The notes beneath the pieces are model-generated. The model ran no database searches. It was not told the DNA's origin and saw nothing but the letters and a program-made list of their open reading frames with translations. Below are positions 7,543-14,195 of a stretch of 21,545 nucleotides of DNA, piece by piece. The stretch is from Thermodesulfovibrionales bacterium. Lineage in GTDB: Bacteria > Nitrospirota > Thermodesulfovibrionia > Thermodesulfovibrionales > SM23-35. Position 1 is the first letter of the stretch; every line of letters starts with the position of its first letter. The stretch lies in contig JAGVMY010000077.1 in NCBI GenBank assembly GCA_020053565.1, positions 1 through 21,545 on the forward strand, given 5' to 3'. The position numbers and the translations under genes were made by a program.

Positions 7543-9570
7543 ATGACTGATAAAGCCATACCACCTTGTCAGGCAGCGTGTCCAATTCATACAGATGTGC
7601 GTGGTTATGTTTCTGCAATAGCAAAAGGTGATGTAGAAGAAGCAATCAGGATTATCCGTCAGGTAAACCCCGTTAGAGATTTATCTCTAAACGGGGTAAA
7701 TCCATTCCCTTCAGTTTGTGGCAGAATCTGCACCCGGCCGTGTGAGAATGTATGCAGGCGTGCACAGATAGACGAACCTATTTCCATTGCGGCACTGAAG
7801 CGCTTTGCAGCAGATCAAACCAAAGGACTAAAACTTATTCAGCAACCTGAACATTACTACGATGAAAAAGTTGCTGTAATAGGAGGAGGACCAGCCGGAC
7901 TAACCGCAGCCCATGACCTTGCATTACTTGGCTATAGTGTTACTGTTTTTGAGGCACAGAACGTACTTGGCGGGATGCTGAGTGAAGGTATTCCCCAGTA
8001 CAGGCTTCCCAAAGATGTAGTTAAGGAAGAGATTGATTTTATATTATCACTGGGTGTTGAGGTTAAGACTGGTTTGTCTCTCGGTCGAGACTTTACGATC
8101 GAAGGACTTCTTAAAGATTATCAGGCTGTATTTTTGGCCATTGGTAGTCAAAAGAGTTTATTCCCCAAATGTAATGGGGTAGAACTATCTGGAATCATTA
8201 CAGCCGTTGAATTTCTTAAACAAGTTAGCAGGGGGCAACGCCCCCTTTTAGGTAAACGTGTTGTAGTCGTTGGTGGAGGCCATACTGCAACTGATGCAGC
8301 TCGCACAAGCCTTCGTCTGGGTTCTTCTGAGGTTACCATTATTTATCGCCGAACCTTAGATGAGATGCCAGCTGGCCGAGAAGAGGTTGAGGATGCAGAG
8401 AGGGAAGGAGTAAAGATCAGTTATCTGACCGCACCGGTTGAGTTTTTAGGTAATAGAAATGTTCAAAAGGTGCGATGTATTGAGATGCGACTCGGTGAGT
8501 TAGATGAGTCAGGACGACGCCGGCCTGTACCCATAGAGAACTCTGAGTTTGAAATTGATGCTGATACAGTTATCCTTGCAATAGGTTATATCCCGGAAGT
8601 AGATGCACTAAAGGATAGTAGACTAATCTTAAGCAAAAATGGCACGGTAGTTGTGAAAGACAAGACAGGTGTGACTAACTTAAAGGGTGTCTTTGGTGGT
8701 GGTGATGTTGTGAGCGGACCTTTGAGCGTGATCGAGGCTATAGCAGCCGGCAAAAAGGCGGCTGATGCGATACATCGTTATTTCTACAATATACCAAATA
8801 AAGAGTTTGAAGAGCCTTTGGCTTTTAGATCACTTGATGATAGTGTAGTCAGGCTGATTAATAAATCAATAAGGCAGAAGATGCCTACTCTCCCAATCGA
8901 AAAACGGATCAATAGCTTTGCCGAAGTAGAACTTGGATATAATTGGGATGAAGCGGTAAGGGAAGCACAACGCTGCTTACTCTGTGGTTCAGGAGCACTC
9001 GTTGAAGAAAATTGTGCAGCCTGTCTTAACTGTGTTCGTATATGTCCTTATGGAGTGCCGGTTCCAGGCAGAGAAATAGCTGAAATTGATATAAGCCAAT
9101 GTCAGGCTTGTGGGATTTGTATGTCAGAATGTTCAGCATCAGCAATAAACCTAAAACTTGAAACAAAAGAAGAAGCCCGTGCTACATTGGAAAAGGTAAT
9201 AGATGTAGCTATGCGAGAGACACCGAAAGTACTCATAATCGGCTTTTACTGTAAATACAAATTACCTGCAGGCCCTCCAGATGGCAGAGAGGGTGTGTAC
9301 TGGCTGGGAAAGCTCTGCACAGGTCGACTCGATGTATTTCAGCTAATTTATCCTTTTGAGTTGGGTGCGGATGGTGTGGCAGTACATATGTGCAAGAACG
9401 AGGAATGCCATTTTAGGGATGGGAGTAGATGGCTCCTTACACACATTGAACGGGCTAAAAAGATATTAGACGAGATTGGCATGGGTGCGAACCGCTTGGA
9501 TATAATCTCTGAAGAAGATGTCTCTGATTTCAGAAAGAGGTTTGAAGACCTTGGTATAAATCCTATATAA
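7543..9570 (+). CDS. GltD-like flavoprotein fused to two-cluster ferredoxin and MvhD domain
   Basis: A 675-residue redox hub. Residues 1-75 form a GltD-type Fe-S domain (C9, C13, C59, C63, C67, C71). An FAD motif is at 114-119 (GGGPAG) and an NAD(P) motif at about 244-249 (GGGHTA) with a downstream YRR, as in NADPH-dependent GltD. A [4Fe-4S] pair follows (C491, C494, C497, C501 and C520, C523, C526, C530). From about residue 560 there is an MvhD/FlpD-like domain with C570, LCTGRLD (C592) and MCKNEECHFRDG (C617, C622). MvhD normally starts with CxxC, but here it reads CKYK. MvhD domains pass electrons between hydrogenase and Hdr-type flavoproteins. Together with the hydrogenase and MetVF, this looks like the junction between H2, NAD(P)H and methylene-THF reduction, which is inference. 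An in-frame palindrome has added about 11 residues at 43-53. Confidence 0.88.
   Translation: MTDKAIPPCQAACPIHTDVRGYVSAIAKGDVEEAIRIIRQVNPVRDLSLNGVNPFPSVCGRICTRPCENVCRRAQIDEPISIAALKRFAADQTKGLKLIQQPEHYYDEKVAVIGGGPAGLTAAHDLALLGYSVTVFEAQNVLGGMLSEGIPQYRLPKDVVKEEIDFILSLGVEVKTGLSLGRDFTIEGLLKDYQAVFLAIGSQKSLFPKCNGVELSGIITAVEFLKQVSRGQRPLLGKRVVVVGGGHTATDAARTSLRLGSSEVTIIYRRTLDEMPAGREEVEDAEREGVKISYLTAPVEFLGNRNVQKVRCIEMRLGELDESGRRRPVPIENSEFEIDADTVILAIGYIPEVDALKDSRLILSKNGTVVVKDKTGVTNLKGVFGGGDVVSGPLSVIEAIAAGKKAADAIHRYFYNIPNKEFEEPLAFRSLDDSVVRLINKSIRQKMPTLPIEKRINSFAEVELGYNWDEAVREAQRCLLCGSGALVEENCAACLNCVRICPYGVPVPGREIAEIDISQCQACGICMSECSASAINLKLETKEEARATLEKVIDVAMRETPKVLIIGFYCKYKLPAGPPDGREGVYWLGKLCTGRLDVFQLIYPFELGADGVAVHMCKNEECHFRDGSRWLLTHIERAKKILDEIGMGANRLDIISEEDVSDFRKRFEDLGINPI
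7663..7700. repeat. 33-bp palindromic insertion inside the flavoprotein gene
   Basis: The arms ACCCCGTTAGAGAT (7667-7680) and ATCTCTAAACGGGGT (7683-7697) form a 14-bp stem with one bulged A and a TT loop. The pentamer GTAAA flanks it at 7663-7667 and 7696-7700, exactly 33 bp apart. In the protein this gives VNP-VRDLSLNG-VNP, where GltD relatives simply read NP-FPSVCG. This looks like an in-frame insertion of a REP-like palindrome. Confidence 0.7.
8230..8249 (+). other. GC-rich hairpin plus short T run inside the flavoprotein gene
   Basis: GGGGGC (8231-8236) and GCCCCC (8240-8245) flank a 3-nt AAC loop and are followed by TTTT on the coding strand. It encodes the SRGQRP linker before the NAD(P) motif. 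It resembles a weak intragenic terminator or a dispersed palindrome. Function is unknown. Confidence 0.45.
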
Positions 9571-9592
9571 GAGAGAGAGAGAAGGTGAGCGG

Positions 9593-10273
9593 ATGATTGT
9601 TGCTGAGATTAAGCCCTTTGGAGAGATAAAAGATATACTTAAAGGCTATAACAAGGTTCTAATTGTGGGTTGTGGTACTTGTGTTACCGTCTGTATGAGT
9701 GGCGGTGAGAGGCAGGTTGAATTGCTGGCATCAGCCCTCCGAATTGCAAGAAAAATAGAAGGTAACGAGATCACCGTGGGGGAACGGACAATACTCCGAC
9801 AGTGTGACCCGGAATTCATTGACCAGATAAAGGACGAGGCTGCTCAGTATGACGCAATCCTATCAATGGCTTGTGGCGCTGGTGTACAGGGTATTACTGA
9901 GCGACTGGGAAGTATCTCTGTTTTACCAGCGATGAACACCACGTTCATCGGAGTTTCAGATGGACAGGGCACGTGGGTTGAGGTTTGTACAGCCTGTGGG
10001 GATTGCATTCTCTATAAGACAGGCGGAATATGTCCGGTGGCACGGTGTGCTAAGGGCCTCATCAATGGGCCCTGCGGGGGATCACAGAGCGGACTATGTG
10101 AGGTTTCAAAGGATAACCCCTGCGTGTGGCAGCAGATTTACGCCCGCCTGGTAAAACTAAATCTGCTTCATTCTCTAAAGGGGATGTCTCAGCCAAAGAC
10201 GTGGCCAGTTCATCCCCGAAGGCTGGTTAGAGAAGATTTGAGATTGAAAAAGGAGCCAACAAAAGGAGTATGA
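9593..10273 (+). CDS. metV: MetV-type methylene-THF reductase partner (copy 2)
   Basis: Second MetV, 226 residues. It has the N-terminal CGTCVTVC motif (C27, C30, C34) followed by SGGER, which is closer to the usual MetV form than copy 1. The C-terminal half has CTACGDC, GGICPVARCAKGL and NGPCGGS. It starts 22 nt after the fusion flavoprotein and ends 4 nt before the second metF. The upstream spacer is a run of GA dinucleotides (9571-9582) running into AAGGTG, 5 nt before the ATG. Slippage in that run could alter translation, which is speculation. Its adjacency to the fusion gene suggests that MetV2 and MetF2 are its direct partners, while MetV1 and MetF1 sit beside the hydrogenase. The tail after residue 195 is basic and without a recognised motif. 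Confidence 0.87.
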   Translation: MIVAEIKPFGEIKDILKGYNKVLIVGCGTCVTVCMSGGERQVELLASALRIARKIEGNEITVGERTILRQCDPEFIDQIKDEAAQYDAILSMACGAGVQGITERLGSISVLPAMNTTFIGVSDGQGTWVEVCTACGDCILYKTGGICPVARCAKGLINGPCGGSQSGLCEVSKDNPCVWQQIYARLVKLNLLHSLKGMSQPKTWPVHPRRLVREDLRLKKEPTKGV

Positions 10274-10277
10274 CGAG

Positions 10278-11153
10278 ATGGGATTCAGGGAGGCCTTAGA
10301 TTCCGGCAAGTTCCTTATCACGGCAGAGATAGGGCCAGTTAAGGGAACGGAGATAGATGGATTGTTGGAAGATGCAGAACTTATTAAAGGAAAGGTAGAT
10401 GCCATTAATGTTACTGATCTTCAAAGCTCTGTCATGCGATTGGGCTCCATGGCAGTTTGCCATCTCCTGAAAGATCGCGTAATTGATCCCATCCTGCAGA
10501 TGACATGCAGGGATAGAAACAGGCTAGCGCTACAATCGGATCTATTAAGTGCCTGGGTTTTGGGTATCAGGAATGTTTTAGCCTTAACCGGAGATCATCC
10601 AACCTTGGGAGATCACCCTCAGGCAATGCCTGTTTTTGATTTAGATTCTGTGAGTCTATTAAGGGTAATAGGCAGACTTAATGAAGGCTTTGATATGCAG
10701 GGAAACCAGCTCAAGGGTGCTCCAGATTTCTTTCCTGGGGCAGTAGTAAATCCAGGAGCCGACACCGAGGCTGCATTTGAGATGCAGATCATAAAGATGG
10801 AAAAGAAGATCGAAGCAGGCGCGAGATTCTTTCAAACACAAGGAATATTTGACTTAGACCTCTTCGAAAGATTTATAAAGCGAATAGAAGGCTTTAAGAT
10901 ACCAGTCTTGGGTGGGGTCATATTGCTCAAATCAGCCGGTATGGCCAGGTTTATGAATAAAAATGTGGCCGGGGTATTTGTTCCTGAGTCCCTTATTAAA
11001 GAAATGGAAGAAACAAAGGATAAAGTCAAAACCAGCATCGAGATAGCTGCACGGCTGATTAAGGGATTGAAGAATCTATGTGAGGGAGTTCATATCATGG
11101 CTATTGGCTGGGAGAAAAGGATTCCCATGGTCTTGGAGGAGGCTGGACTGTAG
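10278..11153 (+). CDS. metF: 5,10-methylenetetrahydrofolate reductase (copy 2)
   Basis: A second MetF of 291 residues. The probable catalytic glutamate is E17 in ITAEIGPVKG. The region RDRNRLALQSD, the segment LGIRNVLALTGDH and the barrel motif GARFFQTQGIFD match copy 1. Both copies therefore keep the active-site residues that can be recognised, and neither looks decayed. The start at 10278 lies 4 nt after the metV2 stop. An upstream ATG at 10270 has a better-looking AAGGAG but is out of frame. The two copies may serve different electron donors, different directions of the reaction, or a mixed complex. A related C1 substrate for one of them cannot be excluded. This is the last gene of the block, followed by 246 bp without a gene. 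Confidence 0.91.
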   Translation: MGFREALDSGKFLITAEIGPVKGTEIDGLLEDAELIKGKVDAINVTDLQSSVMRLGSMAVCHLLKDRVIDPILQMTCRDRNRLALQSDLLSAWVLGIRNVLALTGDHPTLGDHPQAMPVFDLDSVSLLRVIGRLNEGFDMQGNQLKGAPDFFPGAVVNPGADTEAAFEMQIIKMEKKIEAGARFFQTQGIFDLDLFERFIKRIEGFKIPVLGGVILLKSAGMARFMNKNVAGVFVPESLIKEMEETKDKVKTSIEIAARLIKGLKNLCEGVHIMAIGWEKRIPMVLEEAGL

Positions 11154-11171
11154 ACCTAAACATCGTATATC

Positions 11172-11337
11172 TAACAGGGCAGACATGCCTCAAAGACTTT
11201 ACAAAGCGATGATTTATTATAAATTGGCTTGAAATGTTTTGCTTTAACTATAAATGTGTTTTTAATTGGCTATAATGTGGTTAGCCAATACATCAAGGTA
11301 TCGCTGGTAAAGTCTTTTCAGCACATCTGCCATGTTA
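11172..11337. repeat. 166-bp imperfect inverted repeat, MITE-like
   Basis: The arms at 11172-11210 and 11300-11337 are near-complementary. They share the blocks TAACA, GGCAGA, AAAGACTTTAC and AGCGAT in the same order with small mismatches. The AT-rich interior holds a nested hairpin, with ATTGGCTA (11265-11272) pairing to TAGCCAAT (11282-11289) across a 9-nt loop. No open frame of note and no clear target-site duplication is visible. It fills most of the 246-bp gap between metF2 and the DUF2520 gene, where no clear promoter or terminator was seen. It may be a non-autonomous transposable element, or the transcript may fold as a long hairpin that ends or protects the operon mRNA. Confidence 0.65.
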
Positions 11338-11399
11338 ATGGTTGAAATTTTAAACAATATTAAGGTAAAGCAGGAGAAAAGAAGTTTACAAGGTAGATT

Positions 11400-12290
11400 A
11401 TGCAAAGGATTGCGATTATTGGCGCAGGGGTTGTGGGAACAGCTATGGGTTATCTCCTTAAAGAGAACGGCTACTCTATTGTTGGCATTGGCAGCAGGAC
11501 TCTGGAATCGGCCAAGAGGGCTAAGGAGCTCATAGGGGAAGGAGAAGCCACGACTGCCCTCGGGGCTACTGCTAAGAAGGCAGAGATAGTCTTTATTACA
11601 ACTTCAGACAGTGCGATTGAGAATGTCTGTATTAAGATAGCCAGAGAGGGAGGATTTAATCCTGGAGCTATTGTCTTCCATATGAGTGGGGCCTTATCCT
11701 CAGAGATTTTGAGGTCAGCGAGAGATGTTGGAGCGAATATTGCCTCTTTACATCCACTCCAGAGCCTTGCGGATGTGAAAGAAGCAGTTGTAAACATTCC
11801 GGGTTCTTACTTCTGTATAGAAGGAGATGATGTTGCCCTTTCAATGGCTCAGAAGATAGTGCATACCCTTAGAGGAAAAGAGATAACCATAAAAGCGGAT
11901 AAAAAACCTTTATACCATGCAGGTGCGTCTGTTGTCTCTAATTTCCTCGTAGCCACAGTAAGTTTTGGATTGGAACTTTTTGAGGCAGCAGGAATTGACA
12001 AAGAGGATTCTCTTAATACCCTTATTCCATTAATTCACGGGACGATGAGGAACATCGAGACCATTGGTATTCCTTCAGCCCTCACAGGCCCTATTTCGAG
12101 AGGAGATACGGGGGTTGTTGAAGATCACCTCAGGGTAATATCCAAAGAAAGACCTGAATTGTTAAGGCTATATGCCGAACTTGGAAGACAAACTGTTAAA
12201 GTAGCACTGGAGAAAGGGACAATAAAAGAAAATGACGCCGAGAGGATAATTTCATTGTTTGATAAATATCAAGAAAGTTTAAAGGAATAG
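11400..12290 (+). CDS. Rossmann-fold / DUF2520 domain protein
   Basis: A 296-residue protein of the family annotated as Rossmann-like plus DUF2520, related in fold to ketopantoate and F420-dependent NADP reductases. The N-terminal dinucleotide motif is IAIIGAGVVGTAMG, followed after the second strand by GSRTLESAKRA, typical of NADP-type pockets. The C-terminal helical half contains KKPLYHAGASVVSNF and GPISRGD, conserved in the family. The substrate is unknown in general and cannot be deduced here. The stop TAG is directly followed by the purD ATG, so the two genes are co-transcribed and translation is probably coupled. The start at 11400 was chosen because it gives the canonical MQRIAIIGAG beginning. 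Confidence 0.85.
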   Translation: MQRIAIIGAGVVGTAMGYLLKENGYSIVGIGSRTLESAKRAKELIGEGEATTALGATAKKAEIVFITTSDSAIENVCIKIAREGGFNPGAIVFHMSGALSSEILRSARDVGANIASLHPLQSLADVKEAVVNIPGSYFCIEGDDVALSMAQKIVHTLRGKEITIKADKKPLYHAGASVVSNFLVATVSFGLELFEAAGIDKEDSLNTLIPLIHGTMRNIETIGIPSALTGPISRGDTGVVEDHLRVISKERPELLRLYAELGRQTVKVALEKGTIKENDAERIISLFDKYQESLKE

Positions 12291-13592
12291 ATGAAGGTTC
12301 TTGTAGTTGATAGCGGAGGTCGAGGCCATGCAATCGCATGGCAGTTTAAGAATGACCCAGGGGTAAAAGAGGTAATCTGTACACCTGGGAATGCTGGTAT
12401 TGCACGAGAGATCAGGTGCGAAAATGCGAGGACGGATGAAGAAATTTTAGAACTGGCAAAGAAGGAAAAGGTTGACCTCGTCTTTATTGGTCCTGAAAGT
12501 CCATTGACAAGGGGGATTGTTAACCTACTTTTGGAGGAAAAGATACCTGTTGTTGGACCAGTCAAGAGAGCAAGCATTCTTGAGGGAAGCAAGGCCTATA
12601 CAAAATTATTGTGCAGAGAGATAGGTGTACCTGCGGCAGAGTTTGAGGTCTTTGAAGACCCGCAGAAAGCAAAGGATTATATTGCATATGTGAAATATCC
12701 TGTAGTAGTGAAAGCCGATGGCTTGGCACAGGGAAAAGGATCAATTGTCTGCTCAGATGACAAGGAGGCATATCATGCTATTGATCGGCTCATGGTAGAA
12801 AAAATCTTTGACGAGGCAGGAAGCAAGGTGGTAGTTGAAAAAAGACTCTATGGAACAGAGATGTCCTTCTTTGTCTTTACTGACGGGAATGCAATAGCTC
12901 CGATGCCAGTTGCCCAGGATTATAAGAGGGCATATGATAATGATGAAGGTCTGAATACAGGAGGGATGGGTGCCTATTCACCGCACCGGCTTGAAGGAGA
13001 AAAGCTGAATAGCATGGTCTGTGAAAAAGTTGCAATGCCGTTGATAAAAGGATTTACAGAAAAAGAGGGAATTCTGTATAAAGGAATACTTTACTGTGGA
13101 TTGATGTTAGTTGAAGACACCCCTTATCTCTTGGAGGCAAATGTACGTCTTGGTGATCCTGAGGCTGAAGTAATCCTCCCTCGACTGAAAACTCCTTTGA
13201 GTGACATAAGTTTTCAGATTATAAATGGGGTTTTGAGTGATAAGAAAGTTGAGTGGAGTCAGGATTATTACTGTGATGTGGTCGCTGCAACAGGCAGGAC
13301 ACGTCAGATGAAAGACGGAAAAAGCAAGGGCTGGTATCCAGGTTATCCTGCTCGCTATGGCAAGGGTTATCCCATCTCTGGAATCGAGAATGTTCAAGAG
13401 CCAAATTGCAAGATATTTTTTGCAGGTGTGAATAATTCAGAGAAGAAAGGTATGATTACTGACGGAGGCAGGGTTCTCCATATTGTTGGAAGAGGGAAGA
13501 CCTTATTGGAAGCAAGAGAAATCGCCTATACCAATATAAAACAAATCCATTTTGAAGGGATTCGCTATAGGACTGATATAGGCAGGGAGTAA
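12291..13592 (+). CDS. purD: Phosphoribosylamine-glycine ligase (GAR synthetase)
   Basis: ATP-grasp enzyme that joins glycine to 5-phosphoribosylamine, the second step of purine synthesis. The 433 residues are the normal length. The N-terminal motif is VLVVDSGGRGHAIAW, with the usual GxGGREHA varied to SGGRGHA. PGNAG, FIGPESPL, the ATP-grasp loop VKADGLAQGKGS, GTEMSFF, the signature NTGGMGAYSPH and RLGDPEAEVILPRL follow in order. Glycine used here and the one-carbon units for later purine steps connect it to the folate genes upstream, but the main link is simple adjacency to the DUF2520 gene (0 nt gap). The stop at 13592 is followed by the repeat-rich accessory island. No good terminator was seen. 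Confidence 0.95.
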   Translation: MKVLVVDSGGRGHAIAWQFKNDPGVKEVICTPGNAGIAREIRCENARTDEEILELAKKEKVDLVFIGPESPLTRGIVNLLLEEKIPVVGPVKRASILEGSKAYTKLLCREIGVPAAEFEVFEDPQKAKDYIAYVKYPVVVKADGLAQGKGSIVCSDDKEAYHAIDRLMVEKIFDEAGSKVVVEKRLYGTEMSFFVFTDGNAIAPMPVAQDYKRAYDNDEGLNTGGMGAYSPHRLEGEKLNSMVCEKVAMPLIKGFTEKEGILYKGILYCGLMLVEDTPYLLEANVRLGDPEAEVILPRLKTPLSDISFQIINGVLSDKKVEWSQDYYCDVVAATGRTRQMKDGKSKGWYPGYPARYGKGYPISGIENVQEPNCKIFFAGVNNSEKKGMITDGGRVLHIVGRGKTLLEAREIAYTNIKQIHFEGIRYRTDIGRE

Positions 13593-13636
13593 AGATAACT
13601 GCAATGAGCAGATAACGTTCTTGGCAGAAAAGAAGC

Positions 13637-13680
13637 CCTGAGCGAAAGCGAAGGATTTGGGTGAGCCCAAAGGGCGAACC
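13637..13680. repeat. Twin hairpins, each with a GA/GA internal loop
   Basis: Hairpin 1 (13637-13654) has arms CCTGAGC and GCGAAGG around a GAAA loop. Hairpin 2 (13660-13680) has arms GGTGAGCCC and GGGCGAACC around an AAA loop. In both, a 3-bp outer stem and a GC inner stem are separated by GA facing GA, the layout of tandem sheared G-A pairs. The two are 5 nt apart. Similar CCTGAGC/GAAGG palindromes occur as dispersed repeats in many bacteria, recalled and not checked. Confidence 0.65.
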
Positions 13681-13691
13681 TTTTATGCTGT

Positions 13692-13707
13692 GTTATATGA
13701 AGTGGCG
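13692..13707 (+). repeat. Left copy of 16-bp inverted repeat bracketing the HNH gene
   Basis: GTTATATGAAGTGGCG. It matches the reverse complement of 14086-14101 at 15 of 16 positions and lies 12 nt outside the HNH stop codon. Confidence 0.6.
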
Positions 13708-13719
13708 CATCAATATGAT

Positions 13720-14070
13720 TCATTCATCGTCTCCCTTGTGTGCTTCCCTCAAATCCCCGAAAGTACCTCGTCTAACTGTATCGTGGCAATTTGCACACAG
13801 CATTACTTCGATTTTTTTCTCAGGGTCTGCATGATGAACCTGAAGAACAAATGGTCTGCTATCACCACAAACAACACATGTATCTGGCATCGCCTTTTCT
13901 TTTAATACATTTAAATATTCCACTTTTTCAAGTTCCCACTGTTTATTTTTGACCTTTGTAGCTGCTTTGCTAGCACCTTCCTTACGCTTTTTTGTATATG
14001 CAGCTTTTTTCCCTGGACCCTTATTTCTCATTGTTTCCCATGCTTTTTGCGCTGGACTTTTTTCTTCCAT
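13720..14070 (-). CDS. Small HNH-type zinc-motif protein
   Basis: A 116-residue protein. Residues 1-60 are lysine-rich and probably bind nucleic acid. Residues 65-96 hold a compact Cys/His motif, C65-x2-C68, HH at 79-80 and C92-x2-C95-H96, which matches the zinc-stabilised core of HNH nucleases, with the paired histidines as the catalytic region. No homing, terminase or restriction domain is attached, so activity and role are unknown. The ATG at 14070 has AAGGAG 6 nt upstream, so it looks translated. It is bracketed by 16-bp inverted repeats and lies just downstream of a recombinase relic, which suggests an accessory or mobile origin. It is not a homologue I can name. Confidence 0.6.
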   Translation of the reverse strand: MEEKSPAQKAWETMRNKGPGKKAAYTKKRKEGASKAATKVKNKQWELEKVEYLNVLKEKAMPDTCVVCGDSRPFVLQVHHADPEKKIEVMLCANCHDTVRRGTFGDLREAHKGDDE

Positions 14071-14085
14071 ATTTTACTCCTTCAA

Positions 14086-14101
14086 CGCCATTTCATATAA
14101 C
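14086..14101 (-). repeat. Right copy of 16-bp inverted repeat bracketing the HNH gene
   Basis: Read on the minus strand, GTTATATGAAATGGCG. It has one mismatch with 13692-13707 and ends 15 nt upstream of the HNH start codon. It overlaps the end of the recombinase relic frame. Confidence 0.6.
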
Positions 14102-14108
14102 TTGTTTG

Positions 14109-14195
14109 TATCCGTAATAGGTTCGGATATACCCCCATTTTTGGGGTGCTATCCGAAGTATTTCGGATATCCCAACTCTGGCTGAAGTGCCAGAG
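14109..14195. repeat. Cluster of nested palindromes at the end of the recombinase relic
   Basis: TATCCG(AA) and its complement TTCGGATA alternate at 14109, 14122, 14150 and 14162. TTCGGATA (14122-14129) can pair with TATCCGAA (14150-14157), enclosing ACCCC/GGGGT, or 14150-14157 can pair with 14162-14169 across a 4-nt loop. CTCTGGC/GCCAGAG (14176-14182 and 14189-14195) forms a further 7-bp hairpin. Confidence 0.65.

Noticed and set aside
11243..11276. Promoter for the DUF2520 gene using TATAAT at 11271
   Set aside because: No -35 box lies at 15-19 bp. The TATAAT falls within the nested hairpin of the inverted repeat, where AT-rich chance matches are likely.
11332..11535. 67-residue open frame ahead of the DUF2520 gene
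   Set aside because: It overlaps the DUF2520 start in another frame, begins in the repeat arm and shows no family motif.
13657..13905. 82-residue open frame on the plus strand beginning MGEPKGRT
   Set aside because: It starts inside the twin hairpins and runs antisense through the HNH gene. It has no ribosome binding site or recognisable motif.
13692..14101. Integron attC sites flanking the HNH gene
   Set aside because: The repeats begin GTTATAT, which does not fit the GTTRRRY core. No paired L and R boxes are present, and the nearby recombinase is a relic without an IntI-type region.
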